Shown here in pieces: positions 19,522 to 29,076 of a stretch of DNA of 60,142 nucleotides. The notes under the pieces were generated by a model. The model was not told the DNA's origin, did no database searches, and worked only from the letters and a program-made list of their open reading frames with translations. Within the stretch, counting starts at the first letter, position 1. The number at the start of each line of letters is the position of its first letter. The position numbers were made by a program, and so were the translations under genes. The stretch comes from an uncultured Prevotellaceae bacterium (GTDB lineage: Bacteria > Bacteroidota > Bacteroidia > Bacteroidales > Bacteroidaceae), in NCBI GenBank assembly GCA_900318915.1, contig ONMI01000066.1:1-60142 (forward strand), in the 5' to 3' direction.

Positions 19522-21537
19522 ATGAACAACAAAGCATTAATGAACAAGGCAGCCGACAACATCCGTATCCTGGCCGCCTCGATGGTAGAGAAAGCCAAGT
19601 CGGGTCATCCCGGCGGTGCCATGGGTGGTGCCGATTTCATCAATCTGCTCTACTCAGAGTTTCTGGTTTACGACCCCGAGAATCCCGAGTGGGAAGGCCG
19701 TGACCGTTTCTTCCTCGACCCCGGCCACATGGCCCCCATGCTCTATGCCCAGCTCACCCTCATCGGCAAGTACACCCTTGAGGACCTGCAGCAGCTCCGT
19801 CAGTGGGGCTCGGTGACCCCCGGTCATCCCGAGCGCGAGTTGGCCCGCGGTATTGAGAACACCTCCGGTCCTCTGGGCCAGGGCCACACCTTCGCTGTGG
19901 GTGCCGCCATTGCCGCCAAATTCCTGAAGGCTCGTCTGGGCGACGTGATGAACCAGACCATCTACGCCTACATCTCCGACGGCGGTGTGCAGGAAGAGAT
20001 TTCCCAGGGTTCCGGCCGTATAGCCGGTGTGCTGGGTCTGGACAACCTCATCATGTTCTACGATGCCAACGACATACAGCTCTCCACCGAGACCAAGGTT
20101 GTGATGGCTGAGGACACTGCCAAGAAATACGAGTCATGGGACTGGTATGTGCAGAAGGTAGACGGCAACGACGTAGACCAGCTTCGCGAGGCCATCAAGA
20201 ACGCCCAGGCCGAGAGCAACCGTCCGTCGCTCATCATCGGCCACTGCATCATGGGCAAGGGCGCCCTTCAGGCCGACGGCAGCAGCTATGAGCGCAACTG
20301 CAAGACCCACGGTGCCCCGCTCGGCGGCGACGCCTTTGTGAACACCGTGAAGAATCTGGGCGGTGACCCGGAGCATCCCTTCGTCATCTTCCCCGAAGTG
20401 GCCGAACTGTATGCCGCCCGCAAGGAAGAGCTGAAGAAGATTGTGGCCGAGCGCTACGCCGCCAAGGCCGAGTGGGCCGCCAAGAATCCCGCCAAGGCCG
20501 AGCAGCTGAAGGAGTGGTTCTCCGGCAAGGCTCCCGTCGTCGACTGGAGCAAGGTTGAGCAGAAGGCCGGTGCCGCCACCCGCGGTGCTTCCGCCACGGT
20601 GCTCTCCGTGCTGGCCGAGCAGGTTCCCAACATGATCTGCGCCTCTGCCGACCTGTCGAACTCCGACAAGACCGACGGCTTCCTGAAGAAGACCAAGAAT
20701 CTTGAGAAGGGCGACTTCAGCGGTGCCTTCTTCCAGGCAGGTGTGAGCGAGCTCACCATGGCCTGCTGCTGCATCGGTATGGCCCTTCACGGCGGTGTGA
20801 TACCTGCCTGCGGCACCTTCTTCGTGTTCTCCGACTATATGAAGCCCGCCGTGCGCATGGCCGCCCTGATGGAGCTTCCCGTGAAGTTCATCTGGACCCA
20901 CGATGCCTTCCGTGTGGGCGAGGACGGACCTACCCACGAGCCTGTGGAGCAGGAAGCCCAGATCCGCCTGATGGAGAAGCTGAAGAACCACCACGGCCGC
21001 AACAGCATGCTGGTGCTCCGTCCGGCCGACGCCGAGGAGACCACCGTGTGCTGGCGCATGGCCATGGAGAACACCCTGACCCCGACGGCCCTTATCTTCT
21101 CCCGTCAGAACATCGAGATGCTTCCCGAGGGCAACGACTACAATGGAGCCGAGAAGGGCGCCTACATCGTGGCGGGCAGCGACGACGACTTCGACGTGAT
21201 TCTGCTGGCCAGCGGCAGTGAGGTGTCGACCCTCGAGGCAGGTGCCAAACTGCTCCGTGAGGACGGCATCCGTCTGCGTGTGGTGAGCGTTCCCTCCGAG
21301 GGTCTGTTCCGTTCGCAGCCGAAGGAGTATCAGGAGAAAGTGCTTCCCCGCGACGCCAAGATTTTCGGCATGACCGCCGGTCTGCCCTGCACCCTTGAGG
21401 GTCTGGTGGGCAACCAGGGTTGTGTATGGGGTCTGGAGAGCTTCGGTTTCTCCGCTCCCTACAAGGTGCTCGACGAGAAGCTCGGCTACACCGGCGAGAA
21501 TGTGTACAAGCAAGTAAAAGCCCTTCTGGGAAAATAA
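19522..21537 (+). CDS. tkt: Transketolase
   Basis: A full-length 671-residue thiamine-diphosphate enzyme of the non-oxidative pentose phosphate pathway. N-terminal landmarks are KSGHPGGAMGGADF and the cofactor-binding segment ISDGGVQEEISQGSGRIAGVL with DANDIQLST. The pyrimidine domain carries FSDYMKPAVRMAALM and FIWTHDAFRVGEDGPTHEPVEQ. It follows the arabinofuranosidase by 36 bases and carries xylulose 5-phosphate from AraD into central metabolism. Placement in the arabinose operon matches B. thetaiotaomicron. Confidence 0.97.
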   Translation: MNNKALMNKAADNIRILAASMVEKAKSGHPGGAMGGADFINLLYSEFLVYDPENPEWEGRDRFFLDPGHMAPMLYAQLTLIGKYTLEDLQQLRQWGSVTPGHPERELARGIENTSGPLGQGHTFAVGAAIAAKFLKARLGDVMNQTIYAYISDGGVQEEISQGSGRIAGVLGLDNLIMFYDANDIQLSTETKVVMAEDTAKKYESWDWYVQKVDGNDVDQLREAIKNAQAESNRPSLIIGHCIMGKGALQADGSSYERNCKTHGAPLGGDAFVNTVKNLGGDPEHPFVIFPEVAELYAARKEELKKIVAERYAAKAEWAAKNPAKAEQLKEWFSGKAPVVDWSKVEQKAGAATRGASATVLSVLAEQVPNMICASADLSNSDKTDGFLKKTKNLEKGDFSGAFFQAGVSELTMACCCIGMALHGGVIPACGTFFVFSDYMKPAVRMAALMELPVKFIWTHDAFRVGEDGPTHEPVEQEAQIRLMEKLKNHHGRNSMLVLRPADAEETTVCWRMAMENTLTPTALIFSRQNIEMLPEGNDYNGAEKGAYIVAGSDDDFDVILLASGSEVSTLEAGAKLLREDGIRLRVVSVPSEGLFRSQPKEYQEKVLPRDAKIFGMTAGLPCTLEGLVGNQGCVWGLESFGFSAPYKVLDEKLGYTGENVYKQVKALLGK

Positions 21538-21541
21538 CAGC

Positions 21542-22015
21542 ATGGACATCAAGACCATCGGCATAGCCAGCGACCACGCCGGCTATGCTTTGAAACAGTT
21601 TGTGAAGCAGTATCTCGAGGAGCACGGCTATGCCTACAAGGACTACGGCACCTACAGCGAGGACTCGTGCGACTACAGCGACTTCGGCCATGCCCTGGCC
21701 CGCGGTATCGAGCAGGGTGAGGTGTTCCCCGGCATTGCCATCTGCGGCAGCGGCGAGGGCATCAACATGACGCTCAACAAGCACCAGAGCATCCGTGCCG
21801 GTCTGTGCTGGATACCCGAGATAGCCCATCTAATCCGCCAGCACAACAATGCCAACGTGCTGGTGATGCCCGGCCGTTTCATCGACAACGACATGGCCCG
21901 GCAGATAATGGACGAGTTTTTCGCCACTGAGTTTGAGGGCGGCCGCCACGGTAAAAAGAGAAAAGGGGGTGCAATTTCACAATTGCGCCTCCTTTTTGCA
22001 GTTACAAACCAATAA
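21542..22015 (+). CDS. rpiB: Ribose-5-phosphate isomerase B with an extended tail
   Basis: RpiB interconverts ribose 5-phosphate and ribulose 5-phosphate. The 157-residue product starts four bases after tkt. Typical features are IGIASDHAGYALKQ and CGSGEGINMTLNKH. The family body ends near EFEGGRHG, but here the frame runs on for about 18 residues through a terminator-like hairpin. One extra base just after the GGRHG codons would create TAA. The tail therefore looks like read-through from a lost stop codon and is probably not functional; the catalytic body is complete. Confidence 0.93.
   Translation: MDIKTIGIASDHAGYALKQFVKQYLEEHGYAYKDYGTYSEDSCDYSDFGHALARGIEQGEVFPGIAICGSGEGINMTLNKHQSIRAGLCWIPEIAHLIRQHNNANVLVMPGRFIDNDMARQIMDEFFATEFEGGRHGKKRKGGAISQLRLLFAVTNQ
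21961..21997 (+). terminator. Terminator of the arabinose operon, inside the rpiB frame
   Basis: AAAAGGGGGTGCAATT pairs with AATTGCGCCTCCTTTT (16 bp with two G-U pairs, four-base loop) and is followed by T residues. It lies within the last codons of rpiB, which supports a recent loss of the gene's native stop. The following 22016-22127 gap shows nothing else. Confidence 0.85.
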
Positions 22016-22127
22016 AACTGCATTATTGAAACAACCTAAAAATAAACTACTAAACTGCAAAAATCTGAATGAAAGGCTGACTGAGACCAGTCAAAACTAT
22101 ATTATTATGTAAGTATGCCGGTATGAA

Positions 22128-24371
22128 TCAGGGCAGACTCAGCAGGGCTGCAGGCAGCCCCACGGTCTTCGCCGCCACGGCGCAGGGACCTTTCTTCTGG
22201 AGCAACCGTATGGCAGCCCTTCCATTGGCTGCCTGTATGCGTGTGGACCCCGTGGCGGTGCCCTGATTGCGGAGCAGCTGCGCATCGCCTGCGATGGAGA
22301 ACACCATCCAGTCGCGGCTGTCAAGACAGCGCCGCCCCTGACTGTCGACAATCACCGCCTCGACAAGGCTGTCGTCTTTTAGCGTGAGCTGTATGGCGGC
22401 AGGTTTTCCCCAATGCCCGGTCTGGTATTCAAAAGCAATCTCATCCGTCAGGTGGCGAGAGCGTGCCACCACGGTGTTGTGTCCCGGCCGGAAGACCACC
22501 TTCCAATGAAAGCCCTGCGCGGGGTAATCCCGGCAGTCGCGTTTTCTCTTGCCCGCCGACTGTCCGTTGACGAACAGTTCCACTTCCGGTTCATTGGAAT
22601 AGACCAGCACTTCCTTTTCCTCGCCCTCATCGCCCCATCTCACAGGCCATGAATGGCCATAGATATGCAGCATGGGCTTTTGCGCCCAATAGCTCTGAAA
22701 GACATAATAGCTCTCCTTGGGCGTGCCGTCGCGCTGGCACACCCCTTTCTGGTTGACATAAGGAATAGGATTGTCGGGACGCAGCGGCGTGCAGAAATCC
22801 TTGAAGGTCCAGAAGGCAGACCCCGTAAGGTTGGGCATGAGCGCCTGCTCCTTGAGATGCCAGTCGAAAAGTCTGACGGCATAGCTCTCCGACCAGTCGC
22901 CATTCCTGTCGCCCGCCTCGATATCGAATCCCGTCTCGGCATGCCTTCCGGCATGGCTGTCGGCTCCCCATTCGGCATGCAGGAAGAAAGGGAAGCGCTC
23001 CATGGCGCTCTCCTCCATCTCGCGGTAATCGCGGAATCGGCGGCTGTACCATCCCGCCCAGATGGAAGGCGAGTAGACATCCGTGATGTCGGCGCAGAAA
23101 TCGCACCGCCTGATTACCGTTTTCCGGTAAGGGTCCAAGCGGTGTGCCGCAGCATGGAGCGACGCCATCAGGCTGCGCACGGCAGCCGAGTCGAGCACGG
23201 TGTCGAAATCACCGGGCCAGTCGTTCTCATTGCCGAGTCCCCAGAGGATAACAGAAGGATGATGCCTGTGCTGCTGAATCATATTGGCCAGCATACGGTG
23301 CGCCTGCTCCTGATAGCCGGCATCGCCCACACCGCCCCTGCACCAAGGAATCTCCTCCCACACCAGGATGCCGAGCGAGTCGCAGAGGTCCAGGACCCGT
23401 TCCGACTGCTGGTAATGACCCAGCCGGATGAAGTTGGCCCCCATCTCCTTTATTTGGAGCATATCCTGCCTTATCAGGCTGTCGGTCATGGCCGCCGCCA
23501 CCCCCGCATGGTCCTCATGGCGGTGCGTGCCCTTCAGGAGGAGCCGCCTGCCGTTGAGCAGGAACGGGCCATGCTCCTTGAACTCAAACGAGCGGAAGCC
23601 GAATTTCTTCGTGATGGTCTGCTCGCCATAAGCGATGACAGCCGTATAGAGATTGGGATGGTCCACCTCCCATCTGAGCGGTTTTCTCACTACAATGGGC
23701 CGGCTGTTGTCGCCTTTGAAGACCGTTTTCCCGTCGGGCGCGCAGATTTCCACCCGCACCCGCTTGTTGCCACCTATACGGACGGTATCGCCATAGACAT
23801 CGAGCGGCACATCAATAAGATAATCATGCGGCATATAGACCAGTGACACCATGCGGTATAGTCCGCCATAGAGGCAGAAATCAGACATATCCGACGGTAT
23901 CATCTGCACATCCCGGCTGTTGTCGCATCTGACGGCCAGCGGCAGCAAGCCCTGTCCGCAGTGTGTGATATCCACCCACCAGCGGTCGTATCCCCCCACA
24001 TGAGTGCCCACCAAATCGGTGTCCACATAGACCTCCGTTTTCTGCCCGGCCCCCTCAAATTCGAGCAAGGTATGACCACCATGGTAAGGGTTGTCCACCT
24101 GCAAGGAAGTGCGGTACCATGCCGCCCCCTGGTAATAATTGACCGAGGGATCGGCGCCATCTTCCGCATTGTAGCAATGCGGAAGAACGACGTCGTTCCA
24201 TAGCGGCACGCTCTCCGGTTTGCCCGGTTTGACGGGACGGAACACCTCCCACGGTCCGGCCATATCGGTACGGACGAACTGCCATCCGCCAGACAGCGGT
24301 ACCCTTATCTGTGCCGCGGCGAGCAAGGGCCACACCCAGCAGAGGAGCAGGAAGAAGCCACGTTTGTCCAT
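22128..24371 (-). CDS. Exported GH2 glycoside hydrolase
   Basis: A 747-residue glycoside hydrolase family 2 enzyme with a signal peptide ending in LLAAAQ. It has the usual order: an N-terminal sugar-binding domain (YYQGAAWYRTSLQVD), an Ig-like domain, the TIM barrel, then a C-terminal beta domain. The acid/base residue is Glu382 (WGLGNENDW) and the nucleophile Glu467 (FLHAEWGADS). The substrate could be a beta-galactoside or beta-glucuronide; motifs alone do not decide. It is the last gene of a polysaccharide utilization operon, nine bases after the GH88 fusion gene, so it likely trims side chains or oligosaccharides of the same glycan. Confidence 0.9.
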   Translation of the reverse strand: MDKRGFFLLLCWVWPLLAAAQIRVPLSGGWQFVRTDMAGPWEVFRPVKPGKPESVPLWNDVVLPHCYNAEDGADPSVNYYQGAAWYRTSLQVDNPYHGGHTLLEFEGAGQKTEVYVDTDLVGTHVGGYDRWWVDITHCGQGLLPLAVRCDNSRDVQMIPSDMSDFCLYGGLYRMVSLVYMPHDYLIDVPLDVYGDTVRIGGNKRVRVEICAPDGKTVFKGDNSRPIVVRKPLRWEVDHPNLYTAVIAYGEQTITKKFGFRSFEFKEHGPFLLNGRRLLLKGTHRHEDHAGVAAAMTDSLIRQDMLQIKEMGANFIRLGHYQQSERVLDLCDSLGILVWEEIPWCRGGVGDAGYQEQAHRMLANMIQQHRHHPSVILWGLGNENDWPGDFDTVLDSAAVRSLMASLHAAAHRLDPYRKTVIRRCDFCADITDVYSPSIWAGWYSRRFRDYREMEESAMERFPFFLHAEWGADSHAGRHAETGFDIEAGDRNGDWSESYAVRLFDWHLKEQALMPNLTGSAFWTFKDFCTPLRPDNPIPYVNQKGVCQRDGTPKESYYVFQSYWAQKPMLHIYGHSWPVRWGDEGEEKEVLVYSNEPEVELFVNGQSAGKRKRDCRDYPAQGFHWKVVFRPGHNTVVARSRHLTDEIAFEYQTGHWGKPAAIQLTLKDDSLVEAVIVDSQGRRCLDSRDWMVFSIAGDAQLLRNQGTATGSTRIQAANGRAAIRLLQKKGPCAVAAKTVGLPAALLSLP

Positions 24372-24380
24372 ACGCTATTC

Positions 24381-26714
24381 CTATTTCATTGAAGCCCGCC
24401 GGTGCAGTGCCTCGAGATAATAATAGTCGGCATAATTGATGGGCACGTCAATCTCATCCTTAGCCGGATAGTTGCCGGTGGAATGCAGCAGCAGGAAGCC
24501 CTGATGCGTCTGCAGTTCAGGCTGGTAAGCCGTTTCGAGCGAGTGGACCATCTTATCGGCCGCCTCACGGTATTCGGCCGCCTCGCCCTCCCCGACATAC
24601 AAAGCCAGTTCATAGAGTGCAGAAGCGATGATGGCCGCCGCCGAGGCATCGCGTGGGCATCCGCCGTCGACAGCCGGTCCCACCCCCGTCTTTACCGCTG
24701 GGTCGCGCATGTCCCAGTAAGGAACCCTATCCTCGGGCATATCAGGCTGTGAGAGCCAGAAGCGTGCTATTTTGCGTGCCTGCTCAAGATAAGCCTTGTC
24801 GTGCGTATAACGATAGCACATGGTGAATCCGTAGAGGCCCCATCCCTGCCCCCTGCTCCACACGCTCTCATCGAAGAGTCCCTGGTGGGTGATGCGTTTG
24901 ATGACGGAGCCGTCGGCAGGATTGTAGTCCACCACATGGTAAGACGAGCCGTCGGGTCGGAAATGGTTTTTCATGGTGGCGTTGGCATGGCTGACCGCCA
25001 TGTTGTAGAACTGCCTGTCGCCCGAGATGCGTGAAGCCTGGAAGAGCAGTTCGAGATTCATCATATTGTCGATAATGACCGCAAACTGCCATCGGTCGGG
25101 CGTTCCCCAGCTCCAGGAGCGTATGCACCCCACCCTCTCGTCGAATCTTTTAGAGAGCGTGCGGGCCGCCGTCATCACCACGTCGCGGTACGACTGCTCA
25201 CCGGTGAGTTCCCACGCCTTGCCGAACGAATTGTAGACCATGAATCCCAGGTCGTGGCTGCCCCCATGCAGTTTTACCCTTTCCAGGGGCCATGTGTTGC
25301 TTACGGCCTGCTCTCTCCAGAACGGGTCGTGCGAATATTGGTACATCTGCCACAATTCACCGGCCAGGAAGCCGCAGCACCAGTCAGGCTGTCGCACCAT
25401 TCTCAAGGAGCCGTCGCGTTCCACGCACCGCGGCATGAGCGTCCAGTCCTTTTTCTCCTTTCTGAGCGCCTCGGCCTGCTTGAGCTGGTAGCGCAGCTGC
25501 CCGTCGGCCTGAGCGAAGGCATTGTCGATGACATCGGGCGTGTAGTACAGGAGGAAGAAGCGGTCGGAGAACCGTCTGACAAGACATTGCTTGGCGCAGG
25601 CCAAATAGTCGCCGCGTTGCGGGTCGAGCCATGCCAGCCGGTAGAGGTCCTTGGCCAGTTCATTCTGTTTGAAGTCCCAATCGCTGATTTGCTGATAGGG
25701 CCATTCGGCCACCTGTTTGCCCATGTAAGGCAAGAGGAAGTCGGCCGCCTTTTCCACAAGGTCGAGTCCCTCTGTCTGATAGCCCGCATGGCGAGCCATG
25801 AGCAAGACATCAATCATGTGCGACAGATTGTACTGCGAATAGCCGAAGGCCAGTGTGCGGCGCAATTCCTGCGGCTGCTTGCCGTCGGGCTGAATCTGCG
25901 CCTTGATGCGGTTCTCGTAGAAAGAGCCGAAGTACTGGTCCATGACCTTTTTATTGCCCACGAACTTGGCGTAGGCAATGACCTGCACATCCCTTGCCGT
26001 GGAATGGTTGTTGAGCTGATTTCCCTCCTGGATGCCCTGCTCGCTGGTGAGAATCCAGTTGAGGAACTCAGCGAACCATTTTCGGAGCGCTTTGGCATCC
26101 TTTTTCGGGAAAGCCTTTGAGCCTTCGAGCAGTTGTACGGCATCGAGCATCTCGACAAACGAGTACGCGTCGATTACCCCGTAGCATCTGCCTTTTCCTC
26201 CGTAGAGTCCCGGTACTATCTGCGCATGGTTCAGGTTGGGATTCATGCGAGTGTCTTTGTTGAGGAACCACACCCTCAGCATCTCCACCGCTTTCTGCGC
26301 ATACTTTTCATCACCGCTGAAATACCATGCGAGCGACAGTGTGGTCACGCCACCGGCCATCAACGCCAGCTTGGGCCGGTCGAGCTTTTCCAGTTCAGGA
26401 TTGGAGACCCCGTCGCGGCTCACATAGGGCAGTCCGTCTTTTTTTGTCGGGTCCGGCCAGAAATATCGGCTGAGGCTCAGATAGTCGTGCTTATCGCCGC
26501 TGACCGCCGTTTTTTCCTTCATCATGACCGAGAGAGGCGTTTGGGTCAGTTGTCTATCCGCCTCCCTGATGAGGCTGCGGTAGGCCGCCGCGTAGGCGGC
26601 CTGCCCCAGGCCCTCTTTTACCTGGGCGAGGTGCGTCTTGTCCCAGATAGACTGCGCCCCCGCCGTTGTAAGTATCAAGAGAAGGAAGGTTGTTAATACA
26701 AACGTTCTCTTCAT
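24381..26714 (-). CDS. Fusion of an alginate-lyase-fold domain and a GH88 glucuronyl hydrolase
   Basis: A 777-residue exported protein (signal peptide MKRTFVLTTFLLLILTTAGA). The N-terminal half (about 40-400) resembles the alginate-lyase (PF05426) fold, with KHDYLSLSRYFWPDP and the NNHSTARDVQ motif near 230. The C-terminal half (about 420-760) resembles family 88 unsaturated glucuronyl hydrolases, with candidate catalytic aspartates in IIDNMMNLE (about 548) and FDESVWSRGQGWGLYG (about 614). A lyase makes unsaturated uronate ends, and GH88 removes them, so the fusion would couple both steps. The substrate is probably a uronic-acid polysaccharide; the exact one cannot be read from sequence. Confidence 0.85.
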   Translation of the reverse strand: MKRTFVLTTFLLLILTTAGAQSIWDKTHLAQVKEGLGQAAYAAAYRSLIREADRQLTQTPLSVMMKEKTAVSGDKHDYLSLSRYFWPDPTKKDGLPYVSRDGVSNPELEKLDRPKLALMAGGVTTLSLAWYFSGDEKYAQKAVEMLRVWFLNKDTRMNPNLNHAQIVPGLYGGKGRCYGVIDAYSFVEMLDAVQLLEGSKAFPKKDAKALRKWFAEFLNWILTSEQGIQEGNQLNNHSTARDVQVIAYAKFVGNKKVMDQYFGSFYENRIKAQIQPDGKQPQELRRTLAFGYSQYNLSHMIDVLLMARHAGYQTEGLDLVEKAADFLLPYMGKQVAEWPYQQISDWDFKQNELAKDLYRLAWLDPQRGDYLACAKQCLVRRFSDRFFLLYYTPDVIDNAFAQADGQLRYQLKQAEALRKEKKDWTLMPRCVERDGSLRMVRQPDWCCGFLAGELWQMYQYSHDPFWREQAVSNTWPLERVKLHGGSHDLGFMVYNSFGKAWELTGEQSYRDVVMTAARTLSKRFDERVGCIRSWSWGTPDRWQFAVIIDNMMNLELLFQASRISGDRQFYNMAVSHANATMKNHFRPDGSSYHVVDYNPADGSVIKRITHQGLFDESVWSRGQGWGLYGFTMCYRYTHDKAYLEQARKIARFWLSQPDMPEDRVPYWDMRDPAVKTGVGPAVDGGCPRDASAAAIIASALYELALYVGEGEAAEYREAADKMVHSLETAYQPELQTHQGFLLLHSTGNYPAKDEIDVPINYADYYYLEALHRRASMK

Positions 26715-26725
26715 ATCAGTCATCA

Positions 26726-27337
26726 TTATTCGATTGTTATCTTTACCTTATAGTTGACCGTGATGCAGCGCACCTCATACTGGCTGGTGGAATTGTTGGG
26801 CACGTAGTACTGCGTGTCGTCGTCCTTCGTTCCACCGCTCGAGATACGCAGTTTGCCCTCCTCGTCCACATCTTTCGGGTCGAAGGTCATGAGGGTTACG
26901 TCGCCCTTCTTTCCGTTGAGCGCCTTGATGTAGATGCTCTGTTTCCGGTGGTTGTTGGTATTGTCGGGCTTCTGCAGGTCCCATGTGAGGGTATATCCAC
27001 CCTTTGCGTTCGGCTGCAGCGCATTTCCGGCAGCATCGACCACTTGGAAATCGGTACCGAGCGTGAGTTTGGAGTCCACATAGACAAAGGCCTCGGCATT
27101 GAAGTTTCTGGAGCCCTCGCACCACAGCTGTACCGGCACCTCGAGCTGCGCCCCCTGCTTCACGGTATACGTCTTGTCGTTGTTGCTCTTAGGTCCCCAG
27201 TCGGCGAAAGCCACGATAAACACATTCTCATAATCCTGGTTGTCGTTACCCCATTCGTCGTCGCTGCAGGCAGTAAGTGCCGCAAGGGCGAACAGCGCCG
27301 TGACCGACATCACTATCTTATTGATAAAACGATTCAT
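26726..27337 (-). CDS. Surface lipoprotein of the polysaccharide locus, function unknown
   Basis: A 203-residue protein with a lipoprotein signal (ALAALTAC followed by acidic SDDEWGND, an arrangement typical of surface-exposed Bacteroidetes lipoproteins). The remainder looks like beta-sandwich material (VPVQLWCEGSRNFNAEAFVYVD). I do not recognise a specific family, though it resembles small DUF1735-like N-terminal domains. Its position directly after susD (36-base gap) and before the lyase/GH88 gene suggests a surface glycan-binding role similar to SusE/SusF, by context only. Confidence 0.75.
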   Translation of the reverse strand: MNRFINKIVMSVTALFALAALTACSDDEWGNDNQDYENVFIVAFADWGPKSNNDKTYTVKQGAQLEVPVQLWCEGSRNFNAEAFVYVDSKLTLGTDFQVVDAAGNALQPNAKGGYTLTWDLQKPDNTNNHRKQSIYIKALNGKKGDVTLMTFDPKDVDEEGKLRISSGGTKDDDTQYYVPNNSTSQYEVRCITVNYKVKITIE

Positions 27338-27373
27338 ATTGTTTTTTATTTTTCAGGTTCAACACTTTATTGT

Positions 27374-29050
27374 TTAATTCCATCCCGGGTTCTGTGTGAC
27401 ACTTCCCTCCGAGGTAGCTATCTCATAAGTAGGAATGGGATAGAGGTAGTCTTTCTTGGGGTCGAAGCTTCGGCTGGCCGCCTGCTCGATGACATAGATG
27501 CCCTCCTGGTCGGCCACTTTCTTGCCGTTGTACATACCGTTGGCATCGGTGAGCCGGTTCTGTATATTCTCCCGCTGCGTGCTCAGTTCGTCGGCATCGT
27601 TGTATTTCAGTCCGAGCATGGTGACGGGCAGCACCTTCTCTGCAATCTTCCATCTGATGATGTCGTCATAGCGCAGGTTCTCGTCGATGAACTCTACGTG
27701 TCTTTCCCTACGGATTTCCTCGAGCATGTTCAGTCCGTTGGCCGTGACGAACGCGTTGGAGAGCTTTGCGTCGAATCCGGCACGGGCGCGCAGTTTGTTG
27801 ACCGTGGCGTCGAGTTGCGCATCGGTAATCTGTCCGTTGTACTCATACAGCGCCTCGGCATAAGAGATGAGGATTTCGGCATAGCGAATGATCATCTTGT
27901 CGACCGTCTCCTTGTTGACCGTGTTCCACTCATCGAGCATGAATCCCTTTTTGATGCCATAGCCATTGCCGTGCTGGTTGCCGAAGGGATTGTAGCCGGC
28001 CTTGTAGGCCTCCTCCCCTTTCTGGTAGAAAGTCATGGCCATGCGCGGGTCGCGGTTCACGAACACATCATTGTGTGTGGTTTCCTCCACTTTGAGCGCT
28101 GTTTTCTCTCTGGGCAGTCCGTCGGTATAGAGGAACTCGTCGATGGTCTGACGCGTCACGCTCACTGCGTTTTCAAGTCCACGCGAGTTGTTGTGCAGAA
28201 TGACGCCGCTGGCTCCGTTGGGACCATAGATTTTCACGAAAACATTCTCCTTGTTCTGCCTTCCCTCTCCGTCGAAATAGAAAAGTTTCTGGAAGTCGGG
28301 ATAGAGGTCATGCTTTCCGCTTCGGATCAGTCGTTCAGCCGCATCGATACACACTTTGAGATGGCTCTTGGCGTCGGCCTGCAGGCCGTGATACTTCGCA
28401 TACGTTCCCTCATAGAGGCCGATGCGCACCAGCAGTCCGCGTGCGGCGCTTTTGGAGACGCGTCCCCAGTCCTCGGCACTTTTCACGTCGTCAATGTCGG
28501 GCAGGTTCTCCTCGGCGAATGCCAGGTCGTCATAGCACTGCTTGATGACCTCTTCTCTTGCCGTTCGCGGCATTTTGATATCGGGGTCGCTGGTAGAGTC
28601 GAAAGCCTTGAGGATAAGAGGCACATCGCCATATTTCCTCACGAGATCGAAGAAGTGGTAGGCGCGGAAGAATCTTGCCTCAGCAATCCACCGGTTTTTC
28701 TGTGCGTCGAGCAACGGGGCATTCTCCCCTTTTGCGATGATATTGTTGCAGACGGCTATTTTCTGGTAAGGCTGTGTCCACTCATTGCTGGTGGCCGGCA
28801 CACTCCAGTTGCCGCTCGAAACCGAGTTGGCCGCCGTTCCTATCACATCGTCGGCTCTCGTGTCGTGTGAGAATCCCGGCAGGTCGACATACAGTTTGTT
28901 GCATGCGCCCCGCATATCGGTCTCACTCTGCCAGAAATTGTTGTCGGCCAGGGTTGTCTCAGGCAGCCGGTCGAGTTCGCAACTGCCGAACGCCAAAGCC
29001 CCACCCATCAAAACGACCGTGCAAATAGATTTGAAAATATCGTGTCTCAT
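27374..29050 (-). CDS. SusD/RagB-type surface glycan-binding lipoprotein
   Basis: A 558-residue protein that caps the SusC channel and binds glycan at the cell surface. The start is placed at MRHDIFKSIC (29050), which gives a lipoprotein signal ending in ALAFGSC; the upstream frame overlaps the susC end. Typical parts are the N-terminal WSVPATSNEWTQPYQKIAVCNNI helix region, AEARFFRAYHFFDLVRKYGDVPL (tetratricopeptide-like segment) and the C-terminal EIRRERHVEFIDENLRYDDIIRWK. It follows susC by 26 bases. Confidence 0.95.
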   Translation of the reverse strand: MRHDIFKSICTVVLMGGALAFGSCELDRLPETTLADNNFWQSETDMRGACNKLYVDLPGFSHDTRADDVIGTAANSVSSGNWSVPATSNEWTQPYQKIAVCNNIIAKGENAPLLDAQKNRWIAEARFFRAYHFFDLVRKYGDVPLILKAFDSTSDPDIKMPRTAREEVIKQCYDDLAFAEENLPDIDDVKSAEDWGRVSKSAARGLLVRIGLYEGTYAKYHGLQADAKSHLKVCIDAAERLIRSGKHDLYPDFQKLFYFDGEGRQNKENVFVKIYGPNGASGVILHNNSRGLENAVSVTRQTIDEFLYTDGLPREKTALKVEETTHNDVFVNRDPRMAMTFYQKGEEAYKAGYNPFGNQHGNGYGIKKGFMLDEWNTVNKETVDKMIIRYAEILISYAEALYEYNGQITDAQLDATVNKLRARAGFDAKLSNAFVTANGLNMLEEIRRERHVEFIDENLRYDDIIRWKIAEKVLPVTMLGLKYNDADELSTQRENIQNRLTDANGMYNGKKVADQEGIYVIEQAASRSFDPKKDYLYPIPTYEIATSEGSVTQNPGWN

Positions 29051-29076
29051 GATTCTTTTTATTCTAAACGGGTTAC

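Noticed and set aside
26690-28870. Plus-strand frame of 726 codons opposite the SusD gene
   Set aside because: The minus-strand SusD and lipoprotein genes are recognisable and operonic. The antisense frame shows no domain and starts inside the lyase/GH88 gene.
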